Source: Chloranthus sessilifolius (Eukaryota > Streptophyta > Magnoliopsida > Chloranthales > Chloranthaceae). From it: DNA of 64,000 bases. Below the pieces are notes generated by a model. The model had not been told where the DNA came from. It saw nothing but the letters and a program-made list of their open reading frames with translations, and did no database searches. The translations under genes and the position numbers were made by a program. This document shows positions 45,864-55,961 of this stretch, piece by piece. How positions within the stretch are numbered: the stretch's first letter is position 1; each line of letters starts with the position of its first letter. The stretch spans positions 35,353,810 through 35,417,809 of the forward strand of contig CM037593.1 of NCBI GenBank assembly GCA_021018995.1, read 5' to 3'.

Positions 45864-48691
45864 TGTGATGGCCCGACTTTTCCCATACAATATCCGGAAA
45901 AGGTGGTGTGGTCGGATCACCTAATATGAACCTTTCTTACAAGTGCATCGTATACAAAGCATTAATTTACGAAAGCGATTTAACAACTTTGATTATGAAG
46001 ACAATATGGCAACCATCTGATATTCATTCATTTATCTATCTAAAACAGTAAAATAAACCAAGATATATAAACAGACGACCATCCGTCATCTAAACAAATG
46101 GAAAGAAAACCTATCCACACACAGTAGTAATTGTATCAAAGTAAAACATGGTACTATTCTTACACAAGTTTCTCTCTTTCAAAATATATTTGTCTCTCTA
46201 CCAGATCTAAGGAAAATAGTCCTCAGCTGACTCTTTTCTCCCTTCTTCATCGACCTCCTCCTTCCTCAGGCTGGTACGTAAGATCACCATCATGCTCAGG
46301 GTCCTGATCAAGACCTACAGTTGAGATGGAGTCGTGGGATGAGTTATCATCAAAGCTCAGTAAGGAACTAACAATGCTCGCTCATACGTTAGTATGTAAA
46401 TTCATGTTCTTAATGCATAAAATATAGTCCAAAACACATCTTACTACAATATAAACAACAATTAATCATGCTAGAACAAATACAAGGATTCATGCTGAAC
46501 ATATTTAGCTTAAACAAGCTATCAGACGTAAAATAGACATGTACAAGAAACACAACCATATACGAGAAACAAGATTTTTAAGCTCCTGAGTTAGCGAGAT
46601 CACTTGAACCAAGACATCAAACTCCCGAGTTAGCGGGATCACTTGTGTTCCAGAACACGTAGTCAAGCTCCCAAGTTAGCGGGATCACTTGGCTCAAAAC
46701 GAAGCAAGTGTATAAAAGGGATCAAGAGAAAACCAGACGTGGAAATTACATGAAATCAGGCATGTGAGAACATCATGAGTAAATAATGTCTTCAAGTATA
46801 TCAACATGAAATTATGGAATCAATACCAGGTAAGACGTAAACATAGTCATGCATCGAAACTAAAAACTAGCATAACCAGATTATTAATAATCACATACAT
46901 ATTATAACTTGCTATCAAGATAGAATGCGAAATAACATATAAACCAGCAAGATCAAATCCCTACCTTGCGATCAAGTCTATGTGTTACACGTGCATGAAT
47001 CCATGCTAAACTCTCTTTTTAAGAGCTCCTTGTGAGCACCTAAGATACATATAATTGTGTTTAGCATGTTTAGCATACACACTGGGTCACTACAGACCCC
47101 CCATGTGTAGACTATACGATCAACGAGACTTAAAGTTCAACACAACACACATACCAGCATACCCAGGGTTGCCTCGGCAAGACACAGGTTTGCCTCGGCA
47201 AGACACAGGTTTGGCTCGGCAAGCCCTTCAGATCACACCTTGCCGCGACAAGCCTTGATGTTGCTGCGACAAGTCTGATGAACATGGCTTGCTACGTGTT
47301 TTTCTCTGGTTCTTGGTTCTCAATCTTTCTGAGATTTTATTCTACACTTTCATGCCAATTTACACTATTTTCACTTTAATTATTTCCAATGATTTATTTA
47401 TTTGTATCATTAGATTGGTATATTTGTTCTTCCTCTTGGCTGGGGTAAACAAGCGAATATGATCGGTTCGCTGTTCCTCCCCAGACGGAATCAGATACGG
47501 GTTTGGATTATTGGCGTCTTTATGACCCTCAAGGAGTCGAGAGATGAGACGCGCATATGGAAGAGACGACATAGGGGCTGGAACATCGCTGAGCAGATGA
47601 ACGCTTGCGCACTTAATTTCCTCCCAAACCATTTTTGGGGCATTGAACCACCGGTTTTCATGAACGACATAAAGGGCTTGAAAGAATGCGTCGCATCTCA
47701 CGCTCATGTTGCATTGGGTAGAGGTTGCTCCTAAAGTCAACATCGAGAGACCACATATCTTGTGGTAATTGGCTCCTACGAACTCCTAGACTGAGTGTAG
47801 TTTGTCCTTCGGTCATTTTGGCGGTGATGTGTTCAAATTTTACATCTTTGATTCGAGGGGCTAAGAGACCTTGACTACCATCGTATGCCGCACTACAATT
47901 CATAGCATTGGCTATGTCGTGTAGGTCGAAGTGAAATTTACGTCCATCAATTTTAGTATCTAATTCACCAACGTACTCGACGACTTTTAAATTCTGGTAA
48001 AATAATCGGATGAGTCATGGGTAAAAATGGGGATGTACGGGTTGCAATAGGGCTTTCGCTCGTTTAAGATAAACCAAAGACCATGCAGTGATATTGGTAG
48101 GGGCGAGTAAGGTCTGGTAAAAAAGCCAATCAGGTTCAATAGCTTTAGTGTTCCACCACGGAACAAGCTCTTCACAATCCATGGGTGGATCGGAATGAGA
48201 TTGGGAAGTCGATGGGGCTTTGCCCTTGGATTTTGCCGACGCTTTTGAGCGTACGGGCGTAAGCTTAGATGCAATGGTTTTTCTAGGAGGCATTGTCTCT
48301 CCAATAAATGAAAGTAAAGGGCAAGGAGAGAAAACAAGGGTTTTACCTCAAGGATATGCCCCAAATTCCGAAATAAGGCAAAAATTGAGTTGGAGAAGAT
48401 ACGCCAAACATGATTCTCGCACATGCGAAGGATTTGGCGCGAGAACAGTTGAGATTTGAACTCCATGGGGGAGATTGGTCTCCACGGGAGAGAACCCTAG
48501 AGACCCACACTGAAAATGACAAAAGAAAATAGGGGTTTGGGGATTTTCAGCCCCACTTAACGGATTCTTTGTTGCCGCGGAAACTTTTTATGCTTGCGGC
48601 GGCCAGCCTGGCCCTTGCCGCGACAAGACCACCAGGTCTTGGCTTGGAAAACTCTATGCATGAAAGTTGGTTTTGGGTCAAATTGTTGACA
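45864..48691 (-). repeat. 3' LTR of element C, with foreign outer half
   Basis: From 45,864 (minus-strand end ...GGGCCATCACA) to about 47,431 it matches the 5' LTR at 55,962-57,536. Beyond a breakpoint in ATTAGATTGGTAT it is unrelated. The outer limit is placed at 48,691, where the minus strand would read AGAAGGG then TGTCAACAATTTG (polypurine tract and LTR start), but this is inferred. CTTGCCGCGACAAG-type palindromes recur at about 47,169-47,272. Repeats of TTAGCGGGATCACTTG lie at about 46,570-46,690. Confidence 0.55.
47360..48293 (-). pseudogene. accessory ORF within the C 3' LTR region, related to element 3 ORF 2
   Basis: The minus strand starts MPPRKTIASKLTPVRSKASA with a basic, serine-rich leader. 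It then reads PWWNTKAIEPDWLFYQTLLA, a stop, LIRLFYQNLKVVEYVG, TKIDGRKFHFDLHDIANAM and LAPRIKDVKFEHITAKM. After a frameshift come ALYVVHENRWFNAPKMVWEE and SSLPYARLISRLLEGHKD. These line up in order with LVRLFYANM, TTIDGFPISITKSMVAGVMN, ALYLMAHCYWFDVPS and LPFRGLITNLL of the element 3 ORF. A leader with AGGGTTCTCTCCCGTG-type sequence precedes the start. It belongs to the plant transposon protein group; function unknown. Confidence 0.6.
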
Positions 48692-49027
48692 CCCTTCTGT
48701 GTCCAACACCTATACGACTTATCTAAAATTATATGTTGATAGTTGTCATCAGTAGAAGGGGTCCAATTATTTTATTTCCTACAAATCTTTGACGCACATA
48801 TTCGGGTGTAGTCTTTGATGCACATATTCGGGTGTAATTTGACTACTGTAAGTTAAACAATTTCATTTACTTATATTAATAGGTCATGTGTAGAGCATGA
48901 AAAATTATTTCATTCTTAGTTCTCGACCATTAAGACCTAAATTATGCAACAGTTCAATGGTAGCGCATACGAAAAAATATGTTCTAAAGTAATAAACCAA
49001 TCGAACTGATGCAATAAATAGCTTACC
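48692..49027. other. 3' UTR of element C
   Basis: Non-coding. It contains a 26-base direct duplication around GCACATATTCGGGTGTA at about 48,785-48,838. A short purine run on the minus strand near 48,692 may be the polypurine tract. Confidence 0.45.
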
Positions 49028-49361
49028 TTAGGTAAGCAGTTGAGGATACTGAGCGTGAATATCTACTTCGCATTCCCAAGTCGCTTCATTTACACTATGA
49101 TTACGCCATTGGACTAGGACGAGTGGAATACACTTCGTTCTCAAAATTTGGTCTCGGCGATCCAATAACTGGACTGGTTCTTCAGTCACCGTCAAATCTT
49201 CCTGGACATCGAGTGGCTGATAATCCAACACATGGGTTGGATCTCTGATATACTTCCTCAGCATAGACACGTGGAAGATGTCGTGTATGTTGGATAAATG
49301 TGGAGGTAACGCGACTTGGTATGCTACCTCACCAACTCTGCCCAAGACTTGGAATGGTCCT
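49028..49361 (-). pseudogene. integrase C-terminal part and chromodomain-like tail of C
   Basis: The minus-strand frame reads GPFQVLGRVGEVAYQVALPP, HDIFHVSMLRKYIRDP and VLVQWRNHSVNEATWECEVD, ending in TAG. It matches the end of element B integrase. The upstream remainder lies beyond solo LTR D, at 51,206. Confidence 0.8.
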
Positions 49362-49640
49362 TGTTGACAAGTGAAAAATACCATTTTTCACCCCTAAACT
49401 TAAGTCCTGATAGACCTTTGAGAGAACTAAATAAGTGTTTTAAGTGCCTATGTTGCAGCTAACAATAAAGACAGGCTTAACCATAAAAGCAGCTTAAAAG
49501 TGCCAAAAAGATGACAATCCATGTCAATCCAAAGGAAGGAAGTGAAGAAACAATCTCATCAGCTGTTGCAAGGTCTAAATGGAAGAGGCAAAGACCTGTA
49601 AGAGAAGCAGGGAACAATTTGAACAGAGAAATGCACTACA

Positions 49641-49863
49641 GAGTTCTTTTCGCAAAGAACCTGCACTTTTCGTAAAGAACCTGGAACTCTGCGAAAAGGA
49701 CTAAAACTCCAGGCTTAGTTTTCGAAGAGCATCTGAACTCTTCGAAGAGAAGATTGAACTTTGCGAAAAGGAGAAAACACAATTCAAAGAGAGATTGAAC
49801 ATTGTGAAAAGAGCTTCAGAAGTCACAACACTTTGCGAAAAGGCCCCTAAGCTCTGCGAAAAG
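49641..49863. repeat. palindrome array CTTTTCGCAAAG in solo LTR D
   Basis: About nine occurrences in either orientation of a CTTTTCGCAAAG / CTCTGCGAAAAG theme. They include near-palindromes such as GTTCTTTTCGCAAAGAAC (49,643) and the perfect CTCTTCGAAGAG (49,738). All lie 350-570 bases upstream of the TATA box. Confidence 0.8.
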
Positions 49864-50211
49864 GTATTCTGGAGATTCGCAGCTTTAACAAGGGCAATTC
49901 GATCACACGCATCCCAATGCGTTTTAAAACCTAGGGACATTCCAGAGGGTTCTAAGCATAAAACGAAGGAATATTCCACCCCACGTGAGCACCTAGAGAG
50001 GGAATAACTTGGCGGGAACTTCTAGAAACGCTAACAAACTTTCAAAATGCATAACAAAATTGATGCCTTTTTCACCTGATTGGCTGAAACAGATCAAGGA
50101 ATTCTGATTGGCCAGAATAGATCTCGATCCCCGTGCTCGACTACCATTGGTCAATACAGATCTGAGAACATCTGATTGGTTGATACACATCCGAAATTTG
50201 GACTGGGAAAG

Positions 50212-50220
50212 CTATAAATA
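50212..50220 (+). promoter_or_regulatory. TATA box of solo LTR D
   Basis: CTATAAATA gives the LTR a plus orientation, opposite to element C. Confidence 0.65.
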
Positions 50221-51205
50221 GACGAAGCATTTGCCCAATTGGGGCATCCAGTTTTGAGTTTCATTTCTAATCCCCATTTCCCGGCCAGATGCATATTGTC
50301 GCAATCCTTGTAATAGCCTACTTTGTACTTGCATTTGAGAGTAGATCTCGTAACTCAAAGGAGAGTTTGCATCCAAGACCGCAAATCCGAGAGCCATTAA
50401 GCCGTGCTCGTAAATTGTAAGGATGAATTTTAAAAGGTTGTTGTAAACTATGCATTCTCCATTGGACTCATGTCAAGGGTTCCCTCTGATCTCCTCAGTA
50501 CATTAGACTCCTTTAGATTCATTGTTTTGCATGCAATTTCCCTTGATTCAGTAATCCTGTGAGAATTAGTGTTTGTAACCTAGTCTCTTACAGCATTTGT
50601 AGTGATGTTTCTTGTTCTGAATTGAGGATTTGGATTAAAGACTATTGGATGGTTTATGGCCATTAAAGTGGACAGACCATAGCCATAAGTGTAAGCCTAA
50701 TCCTTGAATTAGATTTATCTCTCTTACATCTGTGCTTGTAGCCAGATGAAGATTGGATCACCTCTTTTGAGCTGCAGTTATTCTCATTAGATTTCAAAGA
50801 TCAAATCAGATTTAGATATTACTTCTCCATCTTTGTTTCAATCATTCCCCCAACTCGGATCTGGATCATTTAGTTTAAATTTTCCTTTATTTTTAGTTAG
50901 TTAAACGTGACAAATTCAAACCTCTCATCTTATCAGTTTTCTAGATAGGATAAGAAGCCAGATCTGGTAGCTCAGATCTGGAGGTTTATCTTACATTTTA
51001 GACAAATTCTCTGTGGACGATCTTTCACTCACTTACTTTTAAAACTTGCTACAATTGGCCCTTATCTTGCAGGCTAATTCTCTTCTAACTGTGCTGATAT
51101 TTCGTTATTTTTTTTATATAGTCTAGAGCCACTGTAATTTAGCATCTATAAATCTGTTTTCAAAACACACATAAATCAAGCACACTAAGAAACAACAACA
51201 GTCCT

Positions 51206-52230
51206 ACGTAGTGAGGACTTAACTTGCCTCGTTTCCCAAATCGCATCACATCCTTTATTAGTGAAATTTTAATAAAGATGCAGATGTTAGAATTTAGAAA
51301 CATAAATAGATTCAATGCGACAAGTGTATGTATAGGTATTTTAATTACCTGAAAATCAATACTAGTGCGCTTGAGATTAGGGTAACTCTTTTGCCGACTC
51401 TGAGCGACCTCCAGCCTTTCACGAATGACTCGTACCTCTTCATTCGTACTTTCAATCAAATCAGGGCCTAAAATGAGACATTTTCCAGCTTCTTCCCAGT
51501 TAATTGGAAATTTACATCGAAGGCCGTAGAGTGCTTCATACGGTGCCATGCCGATGCTTGATTGGAAGCTATTATTGTATGCGAATTTGATCAGGGGTAA
51601 GTGATTGTCCCATGATCCTTGGAAATCTAACAAAGAGGCCCATAACATGTCTTCTATCACCTGATTCACCCTTTCCATCTACCCGTTGGTCTGAGGATGA
51701 AATGCCAAACTAAACTCTAACTTGGAACTAATTCCTTCTTGGCAACTTTGCCAGAATTGTGACATATACAATGGATCGCGATCTGACACAATGCTCACTG
51801 GTATGCCATGCAGTTGGACTATCTCCTTCAGATATACTTCAACTAATTTGGATGCTGTATATCCTGTGCTGTAGGGTAAGAAGTGTGCTGATTTGGTGAG
51901 ACGATCTACGATCACCCAAATCGCATTATAACTCTTCTACATACATGGCAATCCAAGGATAAAATCCATGGAAATGTTCTCCCTTTTCCATTCTGGGATG
52001 GGTAATGGCTGTAACATGACGACAAGATATTTTTTCTCAACCTTCACTTATTGGCAAATCAGACATTCGGCAACATATTCTACCATGTCGCGTTTCAGTC
52101 CATTCCACTAAAACATTTTCTTCAAATCCGGATACATCTTCGTGCTATCAGGGTGAATAACATAAGCAGACTTATGAGCCTCTTATAGAATTTCGTGGCG
52201 CAATGCACTATCACTTGGTATGCACACTCG
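51206..52230 (-). pseudogene. integrase main part of C
   Basis: Minus-strand remnants are HPDSTKMYPDLKKMF (zinc-binding region, degraded), [67 protein letters not shown] then a TAG at a Gln codon, VNQVIEDMLWASLLDFQGSW and YEALYGLRCKFP. It reaches TSIDFQ at the intron 2 donor and resumes FIKISLIKDVMRFGKRGKLS before D. Confidence 0.8.
51283..51348 (-). other. intron 2 of element C, acceptor lost
   Basis: The donor is TTTTCAG|GTAATT at the same Gln codon as in B. The intron body contains a CTAAC branch-like site (TTCTAACATC). Relative to B, about 20 bases covering the acceptor and the VGDN codons are missing; coding resumes at TTTATTAAAATTTCAC. Confidence 0.55.
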
Positions 52231-53061
52231 ACCTCAAAATAATAAGGACCCATCGTCCTTAATAGAAAAGTCTGGCTGGAGTCCCCTGAGTACTCCCTCT
52301 CTGATGGCAATAAGCTCTGCATCATGCATCTGAAGTTCTCGGATCTTATCGAAAAGTGTGGATCGTATCATAACGGTCACAAGTAAACCTCCAGTTGAAT
52401 TTACTGCAAGGGTGGCACTAGATGAAACTAATTCATTGAGCATCTTCCATCTTTTTAGCCCTATCGCAAGATGAGATAATTGAGTAGACGACTTCCGACT
52501 CAGTGCATCAACAACTACATTGGCTTTGGCAGGATGGTACTGGATAGAGCAGTCATAGCCTTTTAAGAACTCCATCCATCTTCTCTGCCTCAAATTCAAG
52601 TCCTTCAGTGTGAAGAGATACTTGAGACTTTTATGATCAATGAAAATCTCAAAAGTTTTAGCATAGAGATAGTGTCTCCAGATTTTTAATGCAAAGATGA
52701 CCGCTGCTAGTTTCAGGTTATGAGTGGGGTAATTCTTCTTGTGATCTTTTAGCTGCCGGGAACCATAAGCAATTACACGTTCCCTCTGATTTAATACACA
52801 ACCTAACCCACTGTAAGAGGCATCGCTGAATACAACGAACCCTCTACTACCTGATGGTATCGATAATACGGGTGCGGAGGTAAGTCTCCTTTTCAACTCT
52901 TGGAAACTCTGTTCACATGCCTCATTCTACTCGAATTTAACATTCTTAAGAGTGAGTTGTGTGAGTGGTCTACCAAGTTTTGAAAACCCTTCCACAAAAT
53001 GTCGGTAATATCCTACTAAACTCAGAAAACTTTGGATCTCTGTTATGGTTCGTGACTACTC
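52231..53061 (-). pseudogene. RNase H of C
   Basis: The frame 52,234-52,896 (minus) is open for 220 codons. It includes [53 protein letters not shown] and [15 protein letters not shown], so all four catalytic-motif regions are present. Upstream, [10 protein letters not shown] has TAG where Trp is expected. Confidence 0.8.
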
Positions 53062-53715
53062 CTATCGTACTACAACCTCTATCATTATAGGGTCTACTGT
53101 AATACCGACTTCAGAAATGATATGACCCAGAAAGCTGACTTGATTCAACCAAAAATCACATTTGCTGAACTTGGCATACAATTGAGAATCTCTCAATGTC
53201 TGCAAAGCAAGACGCAGATGATCTTCATATTCTGCTCTCGCTTTTGAGTAAGCAAGAATATCATCAATGAAAACCACGATACACTGGTCTAAGTAGGGCT
53301 TGAAGACCCGATTCATCAAGTTCATAAATGATGCAGGCGCATTGGTCAACCCAAAGGGCATGACAAGAAATTCGTAATGACCATATCGTGTTCGGAAAGC
53401 TGTCTTTGAAATATCTTTAGCTTTTACTTTTATATGATGATATCCAAATCGTAAGTCAATCTTCGAAAAGAATCGCACTCCTTATAACTGATCAAAAAGA
53501 TCATCGATTCTGGGAAGCGGGTAACGATTCTTAATCGTCAACTTATTTAATTGGCGATAGTCGATGTAGGGGCGCATCGAACCATCCTTCTTCTTTACGA
53601 ACAACACCGGTGCTCCCCATGGGGACACATTCGGTCTGATAAACCCTTTGTCACGAAGCTCTTGCAACTGCTCCTTGAGTTCTTTTAATTCAGTCGGTGC
53701 CATTCGATATGGCAC
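53062..53715 (-). pseudogene. reverse transcriptase of C
   Basis: Two open blocks, divided only by one TAA where Gln is expected (FDQL*GVRFF), give [56 protein letters not shown] and catalytic [12 protein letters not shown]. They end [14 protein letters not shown]. This is the best-preserved RT in the window. Confidence 0.85.
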
Positions 53716-54343
53716 CTTGGATACTGGGTCAGTGCCCAGAGCAATTCAATAGCGAACTCCACTTCCCTGTTCGACGGTAATCCTGGCAACTCATTAGGGA
53801 AAACATCAGGGACTTCACGGGCAATTGGCACATCTGAAAGTGAAATTTTCTTTTCCTCCCAATCTTGACTTTGAATAAAAGCGATATACCCTTGAGCACC
53901 ATTATCGAGTAATCGTCGTGCTCGTATTGCTGAGATGAAGGGGAGTATAGTTGATTGCACGCCAAAAAATTTAACTAATTTCCTTCCTTGGGGGCGAAAA
54001 GTAACAACCTTCCTTCGACAGTCGTCATTGGCATGGTGTTTGAACAACCAATCCATGCCAAGGATTACATCAAATCCTTGCATATCAAGTAAGATCAAGT
54101 CGACGATTGTCGCGTATTCATAGTAATCTTGGATTAGGATGATAATTGATTGGTACATAATGTCGGTAGTGACAGATTGTCCAGTCAGGACTGACACGTC
54201 CAAAATAAATTTGAGAGATTCTGGGGTGGCTCTCATCTTCTCCGCAAACTGAGGTGTGACAAACTAGTGTGTAGATCCAGGGTCTACCAAGACTCGTGCC
54301 TCATAACACAAGTAACCATTCTCCGGATATAATTGTAATATAC
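53716..54343 (-). pseudogene. protease of C
   Basis: After intron 1 the minus strand reads YEARVLVDPGSTH, a TAG where Ser or Gln is expected, then FVTPQFAEKMRATPESLKF and MQGFDVILGMDWLFKHH. The link to RT (REVPDVFPNELPGLPSNREV) runs into a frameshift at about 53,740. Confidence 0.75.
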
Positions 54344-54534
54344 CTATTGTGTATGTATAATATAGTTAGCTAGGTTTCAGTTACTAATAGGGTATAAATT
54401 ATAAAATTCTAAGACTAGTGTAAAGAATACAATGTATTAAATGAACATATATCTAATGTTTAAATAGATGCACCTTCTTCATCTAAAAGACAAGTAGATA
54501 AACCTATGATTTAGAAAGTAATTAGCACACATAC
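54344..54534 (-). other. intron 1 of element C (gag/protease boundary)
   Basis: Donor TTCAAG|GTATGT, acceptor CACAATAG|GTATAT; 191 bases, AT-rich, not a multiple of three, with a CTAAC motif about 40 bases before the acceptor. It sits in the same Gly codon and phase as the 131-base intron of B (IIQ-G versus VIQ-G). Confidence 0.7.
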
Positions 54535-55762
54535 CTTGAATAATATCATTGCTAGTTTGTGCACCCTGCGCCGATATAGCATAAGCTCGGCCTTGTACCT
54601 TAGGTCGCACAAATCTAAGACTGGTCTCGCCTTTAACGTAGTTCCCACCATCTCAGGGCACTCCTTAATCCTATGTCCCATCTTACCGCAACAAAAGCAC
54701 GCACCAGATGCCTTTCGATACTCATTCGTCTTGTGTGCCTTCCCACACTTCCCACAGATATCAGTTGAAGCTGAAGTATATGAACCGACGAGAAATCGCG
54801 GCCGTTTCGTATCTCTCTAGATACGATCAAGGCTGGTTCAAAGTATGTGGAACTCAAGGCGGTATTGATGGTAGATTTGTTGGGTTATAGGGTCGTGTGT
54901 AGGCCACTGCAGCAGGTTGGAATACTGGCTGCATGGGGTATCGTAGTCGCTTACCTGCTTGGCCAGAATCAAAAGACTGAGCTTGAGCTTTTCTATTTCT
55001 ATTATGTTCCTCTCTTCTCTTAAACATATTTTCAACATCAGTCTCTGCTATAAGGGCCAACTTCATCACATGTGCGTATGTCATTATTTGAAACAATGAA
55101 GTTCTCTCTTTAATAAGGGGCTCCAAACCTCGCTCAAACTTTTGTGTTTTCATGAGCTCAGTGGCTACAAGCAATGGTGCAAATCGGGAAAGGCGAGTAA
55201 ACTCTGCCTCATATTCCCTGATAGTCATCTGGCCCTGCTCTAGGGTTGCAAACTGAACCTCCATCTTGTATCTCTCTAGTGTCAGAAAATACTTTTCATT
55301 GAAGGCTTTGGTGAATTCTGCCCAAGCCCAGGGTACTCCAGGTACTCTCGTCCTCTCCATGGACTGCCACCAGAGATCTACTTCACCCTCCAGTTTATAT
55401 GTTGCCTAGTTGACCTTCTTGACCTCAGTGCATCTAACCCGTTGAAGTACTTTCTTAATTTGTGTGAGCCATTTTTCACCCTCCATTGGGTCGTACTGAC
55501 CGTTGACACTCAGCGGTCGAAGTCGTACAAACTCGTGAAAGCCCTCTGGAGGTCTTCTCTCAGCTAACATGGCCATGGTGTTGACCATGGTTTCCATTAA
55601 TTGAGGATTCTGTCCTGCATTCTACTCGACTCCAGGAACAGGCCCCATCTGATTAGCACCCGCTACAGGAGTATACTCAGGAGCATTTTCCATTGTAGTC
55701 CAGCTCTCTGCCATATTTACATTTTCTTCATTTTTCGAGGTAGTGTTGCGCTCATAGCCCAT
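54535..55762 (-). pseudogene. gag of C
   Basis: From MGYERNTTSKNEENVNMAES the minus strand runs through LRPLSVNGQYDPMEGEKWLT, a TAG, TYKLEGEVDLWWQSMERTRV, WAWAEFTKAFNEKYF, EYEAEFTRLSRFAPLLVATE and FERGLEPLIKERTSLF. A single zinc-knuckle module follows, CGKCGKAHKTNEY with CFCCGKMGHRIKEC, at about 54,660-54,760. It then shifts frame into YAISAQGAQTSNDIIQ at the intron. This is the core that B has lost. Confidence 0.8.
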
Positions 55763-55948
55763 TATTGGAATTGCATTAGGGTCAGTGCGATGGGGTAACG
55801 GTGCAACCTGCTATGATTAAGCAACAACTTGATCAGATAAACCACAAACATTAACCTGACTCAACCTAGACCCTAACACTAAACAACCATCAAGAACCTT
55901 GCCATATATCCATGTCAGAGTTAAGTCTCCAAAAGACTTAATGTCGGG

Positions 55949-55961
55949 CTTTGATACCACC
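55949..55961 (-). other. primer-binding site of C, tRNA-iMet
   Basis: The minus strand reads TGGTATCAAAGCC two or three bases after the LTR end (...GCCGTCACA), one mismatch from the initiator-Met site. Confidence 0.85.

Larger units (their letters stand above)
49362..51200 (+). mobile_element. solo LTR D
   Basis: Starts TGTTGACAAGTG, ends AAACAACAACA, flanked by an exact TSD GTCCT (49,357-49,361 and 51,201-51,205), and splits the C integrase codons for HYVG-PFQV. It carries a TATA box, a palindrome array and a TGTGGACGATCTTTC motif near the 3' end, but no internal domain or second LTR. This is the product expected of LTR-LTR recombination. Short frames inside (for example 49,701-50,190) are not genes. 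Confidence 0.85.

Noticed and set aside
49701-50397. Frames within 49.7-50.4 kb
   Set aside because: They lie inside solo LTR D across its palindrome array and promoter; not protein coding.
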